NCBI RefSeq assembly: GCF_018760785.1
Contig: NZ_JAHHZO010000018.1
Span: 21,684-85,683 of the forward strand
Origin: Rhizobium sp. CSW-27
GTDB lineage: Bacteria; Pseudomonadota; Alphaproteobacteria; Rhizobiales; Rhizobiaceae
DNA: 64,000 nt
Reading direction: 5' to 3'
Made by a program: the position numbers and the translations under genes
The notes under the pieces: generated by a model
Seen by the model: the letters and a program-made list of their open reading frames with translations, nothing else
Database searches by the model: none
Told to the model about the DNA's origin: nothing
Shown here: piece after piece, positions 16,028 through 22,703 of the stretch
Layout: every line of letters begins with the position of its first letter
Position numbering within the stretch: the first letter of the stretch is position 1

Positions 16028-17317
16028 ATGACGAAGACCACAGATGGCATGACACGCCGCACCATCCTCAAGACCTCGGCCACCGCCGCGCTGATGGGCG
16101 CAGTCAAGACGGCCTTCCCTTCCGGCGCCTTTGCGCAAGGAGCTGGCCCGGAAACCACCAAGGCCGTGCTCGGCTTCATCGCACTGACCGATTCTGCGCC
16201 GCTGATCGTCGCCAAGGAAAAGGGCCTGTTTGCCAAGCATGGCATGCCGGATGTCGAGGTCGTCAAGCAGGCCTCCTGGGGCACGACGCGTGACAATCTG
16301 GTGCTGGGCTCGGCCGGCAATGGCATCGATGGCGCGCACATCCTCACGCCGATGCCCTACCTGATCTCGGCCGGCAAGGTGACGCAGAACAACCAGCCGC
16401 TGCCGATGGTGATCCTGGCGCGCCTCAACCTCGACGCCCAGGCGATTTCCGTCGGCGCAGCCTATGCCGATCTGAAGGTGGGCCTGGATTCGGGCGTCCT
16501 CAAGGAAACCTTCGCCAAGAAGAAGGCTGCCGGCAACCCGGCCAAGGTGGCGATGACCTTCCCCGGCGGCACCCATGACCTGTGGATCCGCTACTGGCTG
16601 GCGGCCGGCGGCATCGATCCCGACAAGGATGTCGAGACCATCGTCGTTCCGCCGCCGCAGATGGTGGCGAACATGAAGGTCGGCACGATGGACTGTTTCT
16701 GTGTCGGCGAACCCTGGAACGAACAGCTGGTCAATCAGGGTATCGGCTACACCGCCGTCAACACGGCGGAAATCTGGAACAAGCATCCGGAAAAGTCGCT
16801 CGGCATGCGCGCCGATTGGGTGGAGAAAAACCCGCGGGCAACCAAGGCCTTGCTGATGGCAGTGCTGGAAGCGGCCCAGTGGTGCGACGACATGAAGAAC
16901 AAGGACGAACTGGCCGAAATCGTCGGCAAGCGGTCCTGGTTCAACGTGCCGTCGAAGGACATCGTTGACCGCCTGAAGGGCGAATATGACTATGGCAACG
17001 GCAAGCTGGTGAAAGACAGCCCGCATTTCATGAAGTTCTGGCGCGACCACGCCTCCTACCCCTACCAGAGCCACGACGCCTGGTTCCTGGCCGAAGACAT
17101 CCGCTGGGGCAAGTTCGAGCCCGGCCTCGACATCAAGGGAATGGTGGCGAAGGTCAATCGCGAGGACCTGTGGCGCGAGGCCGCCAAGGAACTGGGCGTT
17201 TCCGACATTCCGACCTCCACCTCGCGCGGCAAGGAAACTTTCTTCGACGGCAAGGTCTTCGATCCGGCAGATCCGGCAGCCTACCTGAAAAGCCTCAGCA
17301 TCACCCGCATGGCCTGA
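16028..17317 (+). CDS. nrtA: nitrate ABC transporter substrate-binding protein
   Basis: This 429-residue binding protein of the NrtA/CmpA family has an N-terminal twin-arginine signal (MTRRTILKTSATAALMGAV, residues 8-26). Ligand-pocket segments include FIALTDSAPLIVAKEKGLFAK, HILTPMPYLIS and RYWLAAGGIDPDKDVETIVV, followed by DCFCVGEPWNEQL. It captures nitrate in the periplasm for NrtBC. The start at 16028 is preferred because it gives the Tat signal and follows GAGGGG by 9 bases; the longer reading frame would begin inside the leader attenuator. First gene of the nrtABC-nirBD operon. Confidence 0.92.
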   Translation: MTKTTDGMTRRTILKTSATAALMGAVKTAFPSGAFAQGAGPETTKAVLGFIALTDSAPLIVAKEKGLFAKHGMPDVEVVKQASWGTTRDNLVLGSAGNGIDGAHILTPMPYLISAGKVTQNNQPLPMVILARLNLDAQAISVGAAYADLKVGLDSGVLKETFAKKKAAGNPAKVAMTFPGGTHDLWIRYWLAAGGIDPDKDVETIVVPPPQMVANMKVGTMDCFCVGEPWNEQLVNQGIGYTAVNTAEIWNKHPEKSLGMRADWVEKNPRATKALLMAVLEAAQWCDDMKNKDELAEIVGKRSWFNVPSKDIVDRLKGEYDYGNGKLVKDSPHFMKFWRDHASYPYQSHDAWFLAEDIRWGKFEPGLDIKGMVAKVNREDLWREAAKELGVSDIPTSTSRGKETFFDGKVFDPADPAAYLKSLSITRMA

Positions 17318-17394
17318 CCCCTCGGCGACCGCGGGCGGCGCTGCATGCAATGCGCGCCGCCCAGACCCCGACGTGAACAAAAAGGAGAGCGGCG

Positions 17395-18291
17395 ATGTCC
17401 GTCACCCAGCTGAACCTCAAGGAAGACAAGAAACCGGCGCAGAGCGCGCAGGTGGTCACGTTCACCCCGTCACCGGCCACAAAGCCGTTCGGTACGCGGC
17501 TGATGCGGAATGCCCGGCAGATGATGGCGCAGCTTCTGCCGCCCCTCATCACGCTTGTGCTGATGATCATGCTCTGGGAGCTCGTCTGTTCTTCGCCAAC
17601 CTCGAGCCTTCCTTCGCCGTCGCGCGTTCTGGAAGAAAGCTGGGAACTGATCGCCCATCCCTTCTATGTCGGCCAGGGCATCGATCAGGGCATGTTCTGG
17701 CATATTTTCGCCAGCCTTCAGCGCGTGGCGATCGGTTACGCGCTTGCGGTCGTGGCCGGCGTTGCGCTCGGTGTGCTGGTCGGGCAGAGCCAGTGGGCAA
17801 TGCGCGGCCTCGACCCGATCTTTCAGGTGCTGCGCACGGTACCGCCGCTCGCCTGGTTGCCGCTGTCGCTTGCCGCCTTCCGCGACGGCAATCCGTCCGC
17901 CATCTTCGTCATCTTCATCACCGCCATCTGGCCGATCATCATCAACACCGCCGTCGGCATCCGCAACATCCCGCAGGACTACCAGAACGTTGCCAAGGTG
18001 CTGCGCCTCAACGGTTTTGAATATTTCGCCAAGATCATGCTGCCGGCGGCAGCCCCTTACATCTTCACCGGCCTGCGGATCGGCATCGGCCTCTCCTGGC
18101 TCGCAATCGTTGCCGCCGAAATGCTGATCGGCGGCGTGGGCATCGGCTTCTTCATCTGGGATGCGTGGAACTCGTCGCTGATCAGCGACATCATCGTCGC
18201 CCTGATCTACGTCGGCGTGGTCGGCTTCTTCCTCGATCGCTTCATCGCCTTCATCGGGCGTCTTGTCACCCGCGGCACCGCAAACGCCTGA
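17395..18291 (+). CDS. nrtB: nitrate ABC transporter permease
   Basis: This 298-residue inner-membrane permease of the BPD_transp_1 family has about six transmembrane segments. It contains the family coupling loop, seen as NVAKVLRLNGFEYFAKIMLPAAAPYIFTGL (EAA-type, about 199-228). FQVLRTVPPLAWLPLSLAAF (about 143-162) and AIVAAEMLIGGVGIGFFIWDAWN (about 237-259) are typical of NrtB/SsuC proteins. AAGGAGAG precedes the ATG. It carries nitrate across the membrane with NrtA and the ATPase that follows. Confidence 0.9.
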   Translation: MSVTQLNLKEDKKPAQSAQVVTFTPSPATKPFGTRLMRNARQMMAQLLPPLITLVLMIMLWELVCSSPTSSLPSPSRVLEESWELIAHPFYVGQGIDQGMFWHIFASLQRVAIGYALAVVAGVALGVLVGQSQWAMRGLDPIFQVLRTVPPLAWLPLSLAAFRDGNPSAIFVIFITAIWPIIINTAVGIRNIPQDYQNVAKVLRLNGFEYFAKIMLPAAAPYIFTGLRIGIGLSWLAIVAAEMLIGGVGIGFFIWDAWNSSLISDIIVALIYVGVVGFFLDRFIAFIGRLVTRGTANA

Positions 18292-18302
18292 GGAGATCCG
18301 TC

Positions 18303-19103
18303 ATGGCACAACCTTATCTTTCGCTGGAATTCATCGACAAGACCTTCGAGCGCAACGGCACCCGAAGCGAAGTTCTCAAGCAGATCTCGCTCGGCGTCGA
18401 CAAGGGTGAATTCATCTCGATCATCGGCCATTCGGGCTGTGGCAAGTCCACCGTGCTCAACATCATTGCCGGCCTGATCGACGCCACCTCCGGCGCCGTA
18501 TTTCTCGATGGCAAACATGTGGATGCGCCCGGCCCCGAACGGGCAGTCGTTTTCCAGAACCATTCGCTGCTCCCCTGGCTCACCGTCTACGAAAACATCG
18601 ATCTCGCCGTCTCCAAGGTCTTCCGCGGCAAGAAGAGCAAGGCCGAGCGCCATGCCTGGGTGATGCACAATCTCGATCTCGTGCAGATGGCGCATGCCAA
18701 GGACAAGCGCCCGGCGGAAATCTCCGGCGGCATGAAGCAGCGTGTCGGCATTGCCCGCGCGCTCTCGATGGAGCCCAAGGTGCTGCTGCTGGACGAACCC
18801 TTCGGCGCGCTCGACGCGCTGACCCGAGCCCACCTGCAGGATGCGGTGATGGAGATCCATGCCCGGCTCGGCAACACGATGATCATGATCACCCATGACG
18901 TGGACGAAGCCGTCCTGCTCTCCGACCGCATCGTGATGATGACCAATGGCCCGGCGGCGAAGATCGGCGAAATCCTCGACGTGCCGATCGCACGCCCCCG
19001 CAACCGCATCGAGCTGGCATCGGACCGCACCTACCTGAAATGCCGCGAGGCGGTGTTGAAGTTCCTCTACGAGCGTCACCGCTTCGTGGAAGCGGCGGAG
19101 TGA
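18303..19103 (+). CDS. nrtC: nitrate ABC transporter ATP-binding protein
   Basis: This 266-residue single-domain ABC ATPase of the nitrate/sulfonate/taurine group has Walker A GHSGCGKSTV (about 42-51), Q-loop VVFQNHSLLPWLTV, signature SGGMKQRVGIARAL (about 141-154), Walker B VLLLDEPFGALDAL and switch His in MITHDVDEAV. It lacks the extra NrtA-like domain found in cyanobacterial NrtC, so it corresponds to the short NrtD/NasD type; either symbol is in use. The start at 18303 lies 11 bases after the nrtB stop with GGAGA upstream. Confidence 0.9.
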   Translation: MAQPYLSLEFIDKTFERNGTRSEVLKQISLGVDKGEFISIIGHSGCGKSTVLNIIAGLIDATSGAVFLDGKHVDAPGPERAVVFQNHSLLPWLTVYENIDLAVSKVFRGKKSKAERHAWVMHNLDLVQMAHAKDKRPAEISGGMKQRVGIARALSMEPKVLLLDEPFGALDALTRAHLQDAVMEIHARLGNTMIMITHDVDEAVLLSDRIVMMTNGPAAKIGEILDVPIARPRNRIELASDRTYLKCREAVLKFLYERHRFVEAAE

Positions 19104-19107
19104 CCCC

Positions 19108-21570
19108 ATGCCGGACGGAAAAACCGAAAAACTCGTCATCATCGGCAATGGCATGGCGCCGGGGCGCATGCTGGAGCATCTCTTCGAACAGGCACCCGGC
19201 CAGTTTGACGTCACCATCTTCAACGCCGAACCGCGGGTGAACTACGACCGCATCATGCTGTCGCCGGTTCTCTCCGGCGAAAAGACCTATGAGGACATCA
19301 TCATCCATGGCGATGCCTGGTACGAAACCCATGGCGTGACGCTCCATCGCGGCGAAAAGATCGTCTCGATCGATCGAACCAACCGAACCGTGACATCGCA
19401 GAACGGGATCACGGTTGCCTATGACCGGCTGGTGATTGCCACCGGTTCCAACCCCTTCATCATTCCCGTGCCGGGCCATACCCTGCCTGGTGTCGTTGCC
19501 TATCGCGACCTGGATGATGTCGGGGCCATGCTTGCCGCTGCCGAGATGGGAGGAGACGCCATCGTGATCGGCGGCGGGCTGCTGGGCCTTGAGGCTGCAG
19601 CCGGCCTCAAGGCCCGCGGCATGAACGTGACCGTGCTGCATGTGATGCCGAACCTGATGGAACGCCAGCTCGATCCGGCCGCCGGTTATCTCCTGCAGAA
19701 GGCGCTGGAAGACCGCGGCATCAAGGTGATCTGCAAGGCCAATACCAAGGCGATCCTGGGCGACGGTAAAGTTGAAGCCGTCGAACTGGATGACGGACGC
19801 ACCATTCCCGCCTCGCTTGTCGTCATGGCGGTCGGCATCCGCCCGAGCGTTCAGCTGGCAAAGGAGGCAGGCCTTGCCGTCAACCGCGGCATCGTGGTGG
19901 ATGACGGCATGCTGACCTCCGACGGCCACATCATGGCGCTCGGCGAATGCGCAGAAGTCGGCGGCCAGGTCTATGGTCTCGTAGCTCCCCTGTACGAGAT
20001 GGCCCGCATTGCCGCCGCGCATCTTGCCGGCAACAAGACGCCCGCCTTCAAGCATTCCGACACGCCGACCAAACTCAAGGTCACCGGCATCGACCTCTAT
20101 TCGCTGGGTGACTTTGCCGAAGGCCCGGATCGCGAAGAAATCGTCCTGCGCGATGCCACCGCCGGCATCTACAAGCGCCTGGTGATCAAGGACAACCGCA
20201 TCATCGGCACGGTGCTTTACGGCGAAACGGCCGATGGCGCCTGGTTCAACGACCTGAAAAAGAAGCAGACCGACATCTCCGAGATGCGCGATACGCTGAT
20301 CTTCGGCCAGGCCTATCAGGGAGGGTCTCCGCTGGACCCTATGGCGGCCGTTGCAGCCTTGCCGGATGATGCGGAAATCTGCGGCTGCAACGGCGTCTGC
20401 AAGGGCAAGATCACGTCCACCATCACGGGCAAGGGCCTGACCTCGCTGGACGAGGTGCGCGCACACACCAAGGCATCTGCCTCCTGCGGCTCCTGTACCG
20501 GCCTTGTCGAGCAGCTGATGACGCTGACGCTCGGCGACAAGTACAATCCCGCCACTGTCACCCCGATGTGCACCTGCACCGATCTCGGCCATGATGATGT
20601 GCGCCGCCTGATCAAGGCCAAGGGCCTGAAGAGCATTCCGGCCGTCATGCAGGAACTGGAATGGAAGACCTCCTGCGGCTGCGCCAAATGCCGCCCGGCG
20701 CTGAATTACTACCTCGTCTGCGACTGGCCGGATGAATATGCCGACGACTACCAGTCGCGGTTCATCAACGAGCGTGTGCATGCCAATATCCAGAAGGACG
20801 GCACCTATTCCGTCGTTCCCCGCATGTGGGGTGGGGTGACCAATGCCAAGGAATTGCGGGCGATCGCCGATGTCGTCGACAAATTCCAGATCCCGATGGT
20901 GAAGGTGACCGGCGGCCAGCGCATCGATCTGCTCGGCGTCGAGAAGGAAGATCTTCCTGCCGTCTGGGCCGATCTCGGACAGGCCGGTTTCATCTCCGGT
21001 CAGGCTTATGCGAAGGGCCTTCGCACGGTCAAAACCTGTGTCGGCTCCGACTGGTGCCGCTTCGGCACGCAGGACTCGACCGGTCTCGGCATCCGCATCG
21101 AAAAATTCATGTGGGGGTCCTGGACGCCCGCCAAGCTGAAACTCGCCGTTTCCGGCTGTCCACGCAACTGCGCCGAAGCCACCTGCAAGGATATCGGCGT
21201 CATTTGCGTGGATTCAGGCTTCGAGATCCACTTTGCGGGGGCCGCCGGCCTCGACATCAAGGGGACGGATGTTCTGGGTCTGGTGAAGACCGAGGACGAG
21301 GCGCTCGAAGTGATCGTGGCATTGACGCAGATGTATCGCGAGCAGGCGCGTTATCTGGAGCGCATCTACAAATGGGCGAAACGCATCGGCCATGACGAGA
21401 TCCGCCGGCAGATCCTCGGGGATGTCGAGCGGCGCAAGGCCTTTTACGACCGCTTCGTCTTCTCCCAGAAATTCGCGCAGGTCGACCCCTGGTCGGAGCG
21501 TGTTTCGGGCAAGGACAAGCACGAGTTCAAGCCGATGGCGACCGTGGGTTACGGCGAGGCTGCGGAATGA
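19108..21570 (+). CDS. nirB: assimilatory nitrite reductase large subunit
   Basis: This 820-residue protein is the NAD(P)H-dependent nitrite reductase that makes ammonium in the cytoplasm. Domains in order: FAD/NAD(P)-binding disulfide-reductase-like region (about 1-300, with LVIIGNGMAPGRM and VIGGGLLGLEAA), BFD-like [2Fe-2S] region (about 428-475, CGCNGVCKGK and ASCGSCTG), a second Cys-rich region (CTCTDLGHDD, TSCGCAKC), then the ferredoxin-like and siroheme/[4Fe-4S] domains (about 560-770), with CVGSDWCRFG and SGCPRNCAEATCKDIG carrying cofactor ligands. Length is typical. It starts 4 bases after the nrtC stop. No siroheme synthase gene is in the window. Confidence 0.93.
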   Translation: MPDGKTEKLVIIGNGMAPGRMLEHLFEQAPGQFDVTIFNAEPRVNYDRIMLSPVLSGEKTYEDIIIHGDAWYETHGVTLHRGEKIVSIDRTNRTVTSQNGITVAYDRLVIATGSNPFIIPVPGHTLPGVVAYRDLDDVGAMLAAAEMGGDAIVIGGGLLGLEAAAGLKARGMNVTVLHVMPNLMERQLDPAAGYLLQKALEDRGIKVICKANTKAILGDGKVEAVELDDGRTIPASLVVMAVGIRPSVQLAKEAGLAVNRGIVVDDGMLTSDGHIMALGECAEVGGQVYGLVAPLYEMARIAAAHLAGNKTPAFKHSDTPTKLKVTGIDLYSLGDFAEGPDREEIVLRDATAGIYKRLVIKDNRIIGTVLYGETADGAWFNDLKKKQTDISEMRDTLIFGQAYQGGSPLDPMAAVAALPDDAEICGCNGVCKGKITSTITGKGLTSLDEVRAHTKASASCGSCTGLVEQLMTLTLGDKYNPATVTPMCTCTDLGHDDVRRLIKAKGLKSIPAVMQELEWKTSCGCAKCRPALNYYLVCDWPDEYADDYQSRFINERVHANIQKDGTYSVVPRMWGGVTNAKELRAIADVVDKFQIPMVKVTGGQRIDLLGVEKEDLPAVWADLGQAGFISGQAYAKGLRTVKTCVGSDWCRFGTQDSTGLGIRIEKFMWGSWTPAKLKLAVSGCPRNCAEATCKDIGVICVDSGFEIHFAGAAGLDIKGTDVLGLVKTEDEALEVIVALTQMYREQARYLERIYKWAKRIGHDEIRRQILGDVERRKAFYDRFVFSQKFAQVDPWSERVSGKDKHEFKPMATVGYGEAAE

Positions 21571-21574
21571 GGCT

Positions 21575-21678
21575 CCCCTTCTCCCCTCGGGGAGAAGGTG
21601 CCCGAAGGGCGGATGAGGGGCTGTTTTCGATCTCTGCCCCTCACCCTAGCCCTCTCTCCGCATGCGGGGAGAGGGGAT
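21575..21678. repeat. rhizobial palindromic intergenic element (RIME-like)
   Basis: The nirB-nirD gap holds two nested palindromes: CTTCTCCCC-N2-GGGGAGAAG at the left and CTCTCC-N6-GGGGAGAG at the right, joined by a GATGAGGGG / CCCCTCACC pair. This architecture and wording match the Rhizobium-specific intergenic mosaic elements found in many copies in rhizobial and agrobacterial genomes. Located inside an operon, its transcript would fold strongly and could affect nirB/nirD mRNA stability. Confidence 0.75.
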
Positions 21679-21702
21679 CACATCCCGAAGAGGACATATC
21701 CC

Positions 21703-22035
21703 ATGAACTGGACAGACATCGGCCATATCGACGACATTCCGCTGCGCGGCGCCCGCTGTGTGAAGACGCCCGGCCTCACGATCGCCGTCTTCCGCACGAG
21801 CGAGAACGAGGTTTTCGCCATCGAAAACCGCTGCCCGCACAAGGCAGGCCCGCTGTCGGAAGGCATCGTGCACGGCAAGTCGGTCACCTGCCCGCTGCAC
21901 AACTGGGTAATCTCGCTGGAAAACGGCATGGCCCAGGGTGCGGACGAGGGCGAAGTGCAGACCTTCGAGATCCGCAACGACAATGGCGCTCTGTCGATCC
22001 TGCTGAAGGCCCCGATGATGGTGGCGGCGGAGTGA
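21703..22035 (+). CDS. nirD: assimilatory nitrite reductase small subunit (Rieske-like)
   Basis: This 110-residue protein has a Rieske-type fold with CPHKAGPL (about 43-50) and CPLHNW (about 64-69), both Cys and His ligands present. NirD is the small partner of NirB. In many enterics NirD lacks cluster ligands, but alphaproteobacterial versions often keep them, as here. The start at 21703 is chosen because homology begins there and GAAGAGGA lies upstream; the longer frame runs back through the palindromic repeat. It follows nirB by 132 bases. Confidence 0.9.
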   Translation: MNWTDIGHIDDIPLRGARCVKTPGLTIAVFRTSENEVFAIENRCPHKAGPLSEGIVHGKSVTCPLHNWVISLENGMAQGADEGEVQTFEIRNDNGALSILLKAPMMVAAE

Positions 22036-22051
22036 GGATGATGGGGCGAAG

Positions 22052-22450
22052 CTATCCGACCGCTTCGATTTCCTTGCGCGCGCAGCTGGCGAGAAAGGCC
22101 GACCGAGTCAGTCCGCGGCGAGCCGCTTCCGCATCGATGGCCTTCAGCATGCCGGCCTCAAAGGTGACGTTGGCGCGCACGACACGACTGTCGTCCTCGA
22201 TCAACGGCACACGCAGAAGGAAGGCGCCAGTCGCCAGTTCCGCCCGGATATCGTCGCGCTTGATGATCTGTTCGATTGCCGAGGGTGCAGGCAGCGCTTC
22301 ATCCTCCGCCCAGAGCCGCAGCGCCTCAATGGCATTGGCGATGATGTCCTCTTCCGCATCCGCAGCGGAAAAGACGCCCGGCACATCCGGAAAACTGACA
22401 CCAAAGGCGCTGTCCGCATCCTTGTGCACGAGGGCAATGTAATGACGCAT
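22052..22450 (-). CDS. hicB: HicB-family antitoxin
   Basis: This 132-residue protein starts MRHYIALVHKDADSAFGVSFPDVPGVFSAADAEED, the degenerate RNase-H-like HicB domain. It ends with a ribbon-helix-helix-like segment (about 100-130) containing RVNVTF-type strand residues and DAEAARRGLTRSAFLAS, the DNA-binding part that allows autoregulation. It lies antisense to the nitrate operon, between nirD and nasA, 11 bases downstream of the HicA-like gene. HicB normally binds and neutralises HicA and represses the pair. The long upstream reading frame is a shadow of hicA. Confidence 0.82.
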   Translation of the reverse strand: MRHYIALVHKDADSAFGVSFPDVPGVFSAADAEEDIIANAIEALRLWAEDEALPAPSAIEQIIKRDDIRAELATGAFLLRVPLIEDDSRVVRANVTFEAGMLKAIDAEAARRGLTRSAFLASCARKEIEAVG

Positions 22451-22461
22451 GCGCTGTCTTC

Positions 22462-22647
22462 CTACTCGATCCAGCCGGCCTGTTTGGCAATAGCGCGCGC
22501 TATACCCGGCGGCACATCCTTCTTCGGGTGCGGAACGACGACGGTCTGGTCTTCCTTGCGGAACTTGTGGTGCGAGCCCCGCACCGCCACCAGTTCGAAA
22601 CCTTCGTCCTTGAGGCGCAGGATGATCTCCCGGCAATCTCGTTCGAT
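22462..22647 (-). CDS. hicA: HicA-family toxin, no standard start codon
   Basis: The reading frame encodes 61 residues with the HicA double-stranded-RNA-binding-like fold: REIILRLKDEGFELVAV, RGSHHKFRK (catalytic His region) and VVVPHPKKDVPPGIARAI. HicA is an mRNA-cleaving toxin. No ATG, GTG or TTG exists in frame between the upstream stop (TGA two codons before) and the first conserved residues. The best placed initiator is ATC at 22645-22647, eight bases after GGAAG. Either translation uses this rare codon or an ATG has mutated and the toxin is silent. The gene is not detected by a simple start-codon search. Confidence 0.7.
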   Translation of the reverse strand: MERDCREIILRLKDEGFELVAVRGSHHKFRKEDQTVVVPHPKKDVPPGIARAIAKQAGWIE

Positions 22648-22664
22648 GCCTCAGTCTTCCGATA

Positions 22665-22678
22665 CGCATATATATGCG
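22665..22678. promoter_or_regulatory. 14-bp perfect palindrome between hicA and nasA
   Basis: CGCATATATATGCG is a perfect 14-bp palindrome, 17 bases before the hicA start position and 26 bases before nasA. HicB antitoxins repress their own promoters through palindromes, so this is a good HicB operator candidate. Its AT-rich core could also overlap a -10 element. Confidence 0.5.
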
Positions 22679-22703
22679 CATGGAAATCAGAGAAGCCAAG
22701 CCC

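Noticed and set aside
18889..20781. A 630-codon open frame on the minus strand opposite nrtC and nirB
   Set aside because: Antisense to strongly supported nitrate genes and without domain content.
22674..22703. Upstream ATG for nasA
   Set aside because: It lies inside the 14-bp palindrome and adds residues not typical of NasA; the ATG at 22704 precedes the conserved cofactor motif closely.
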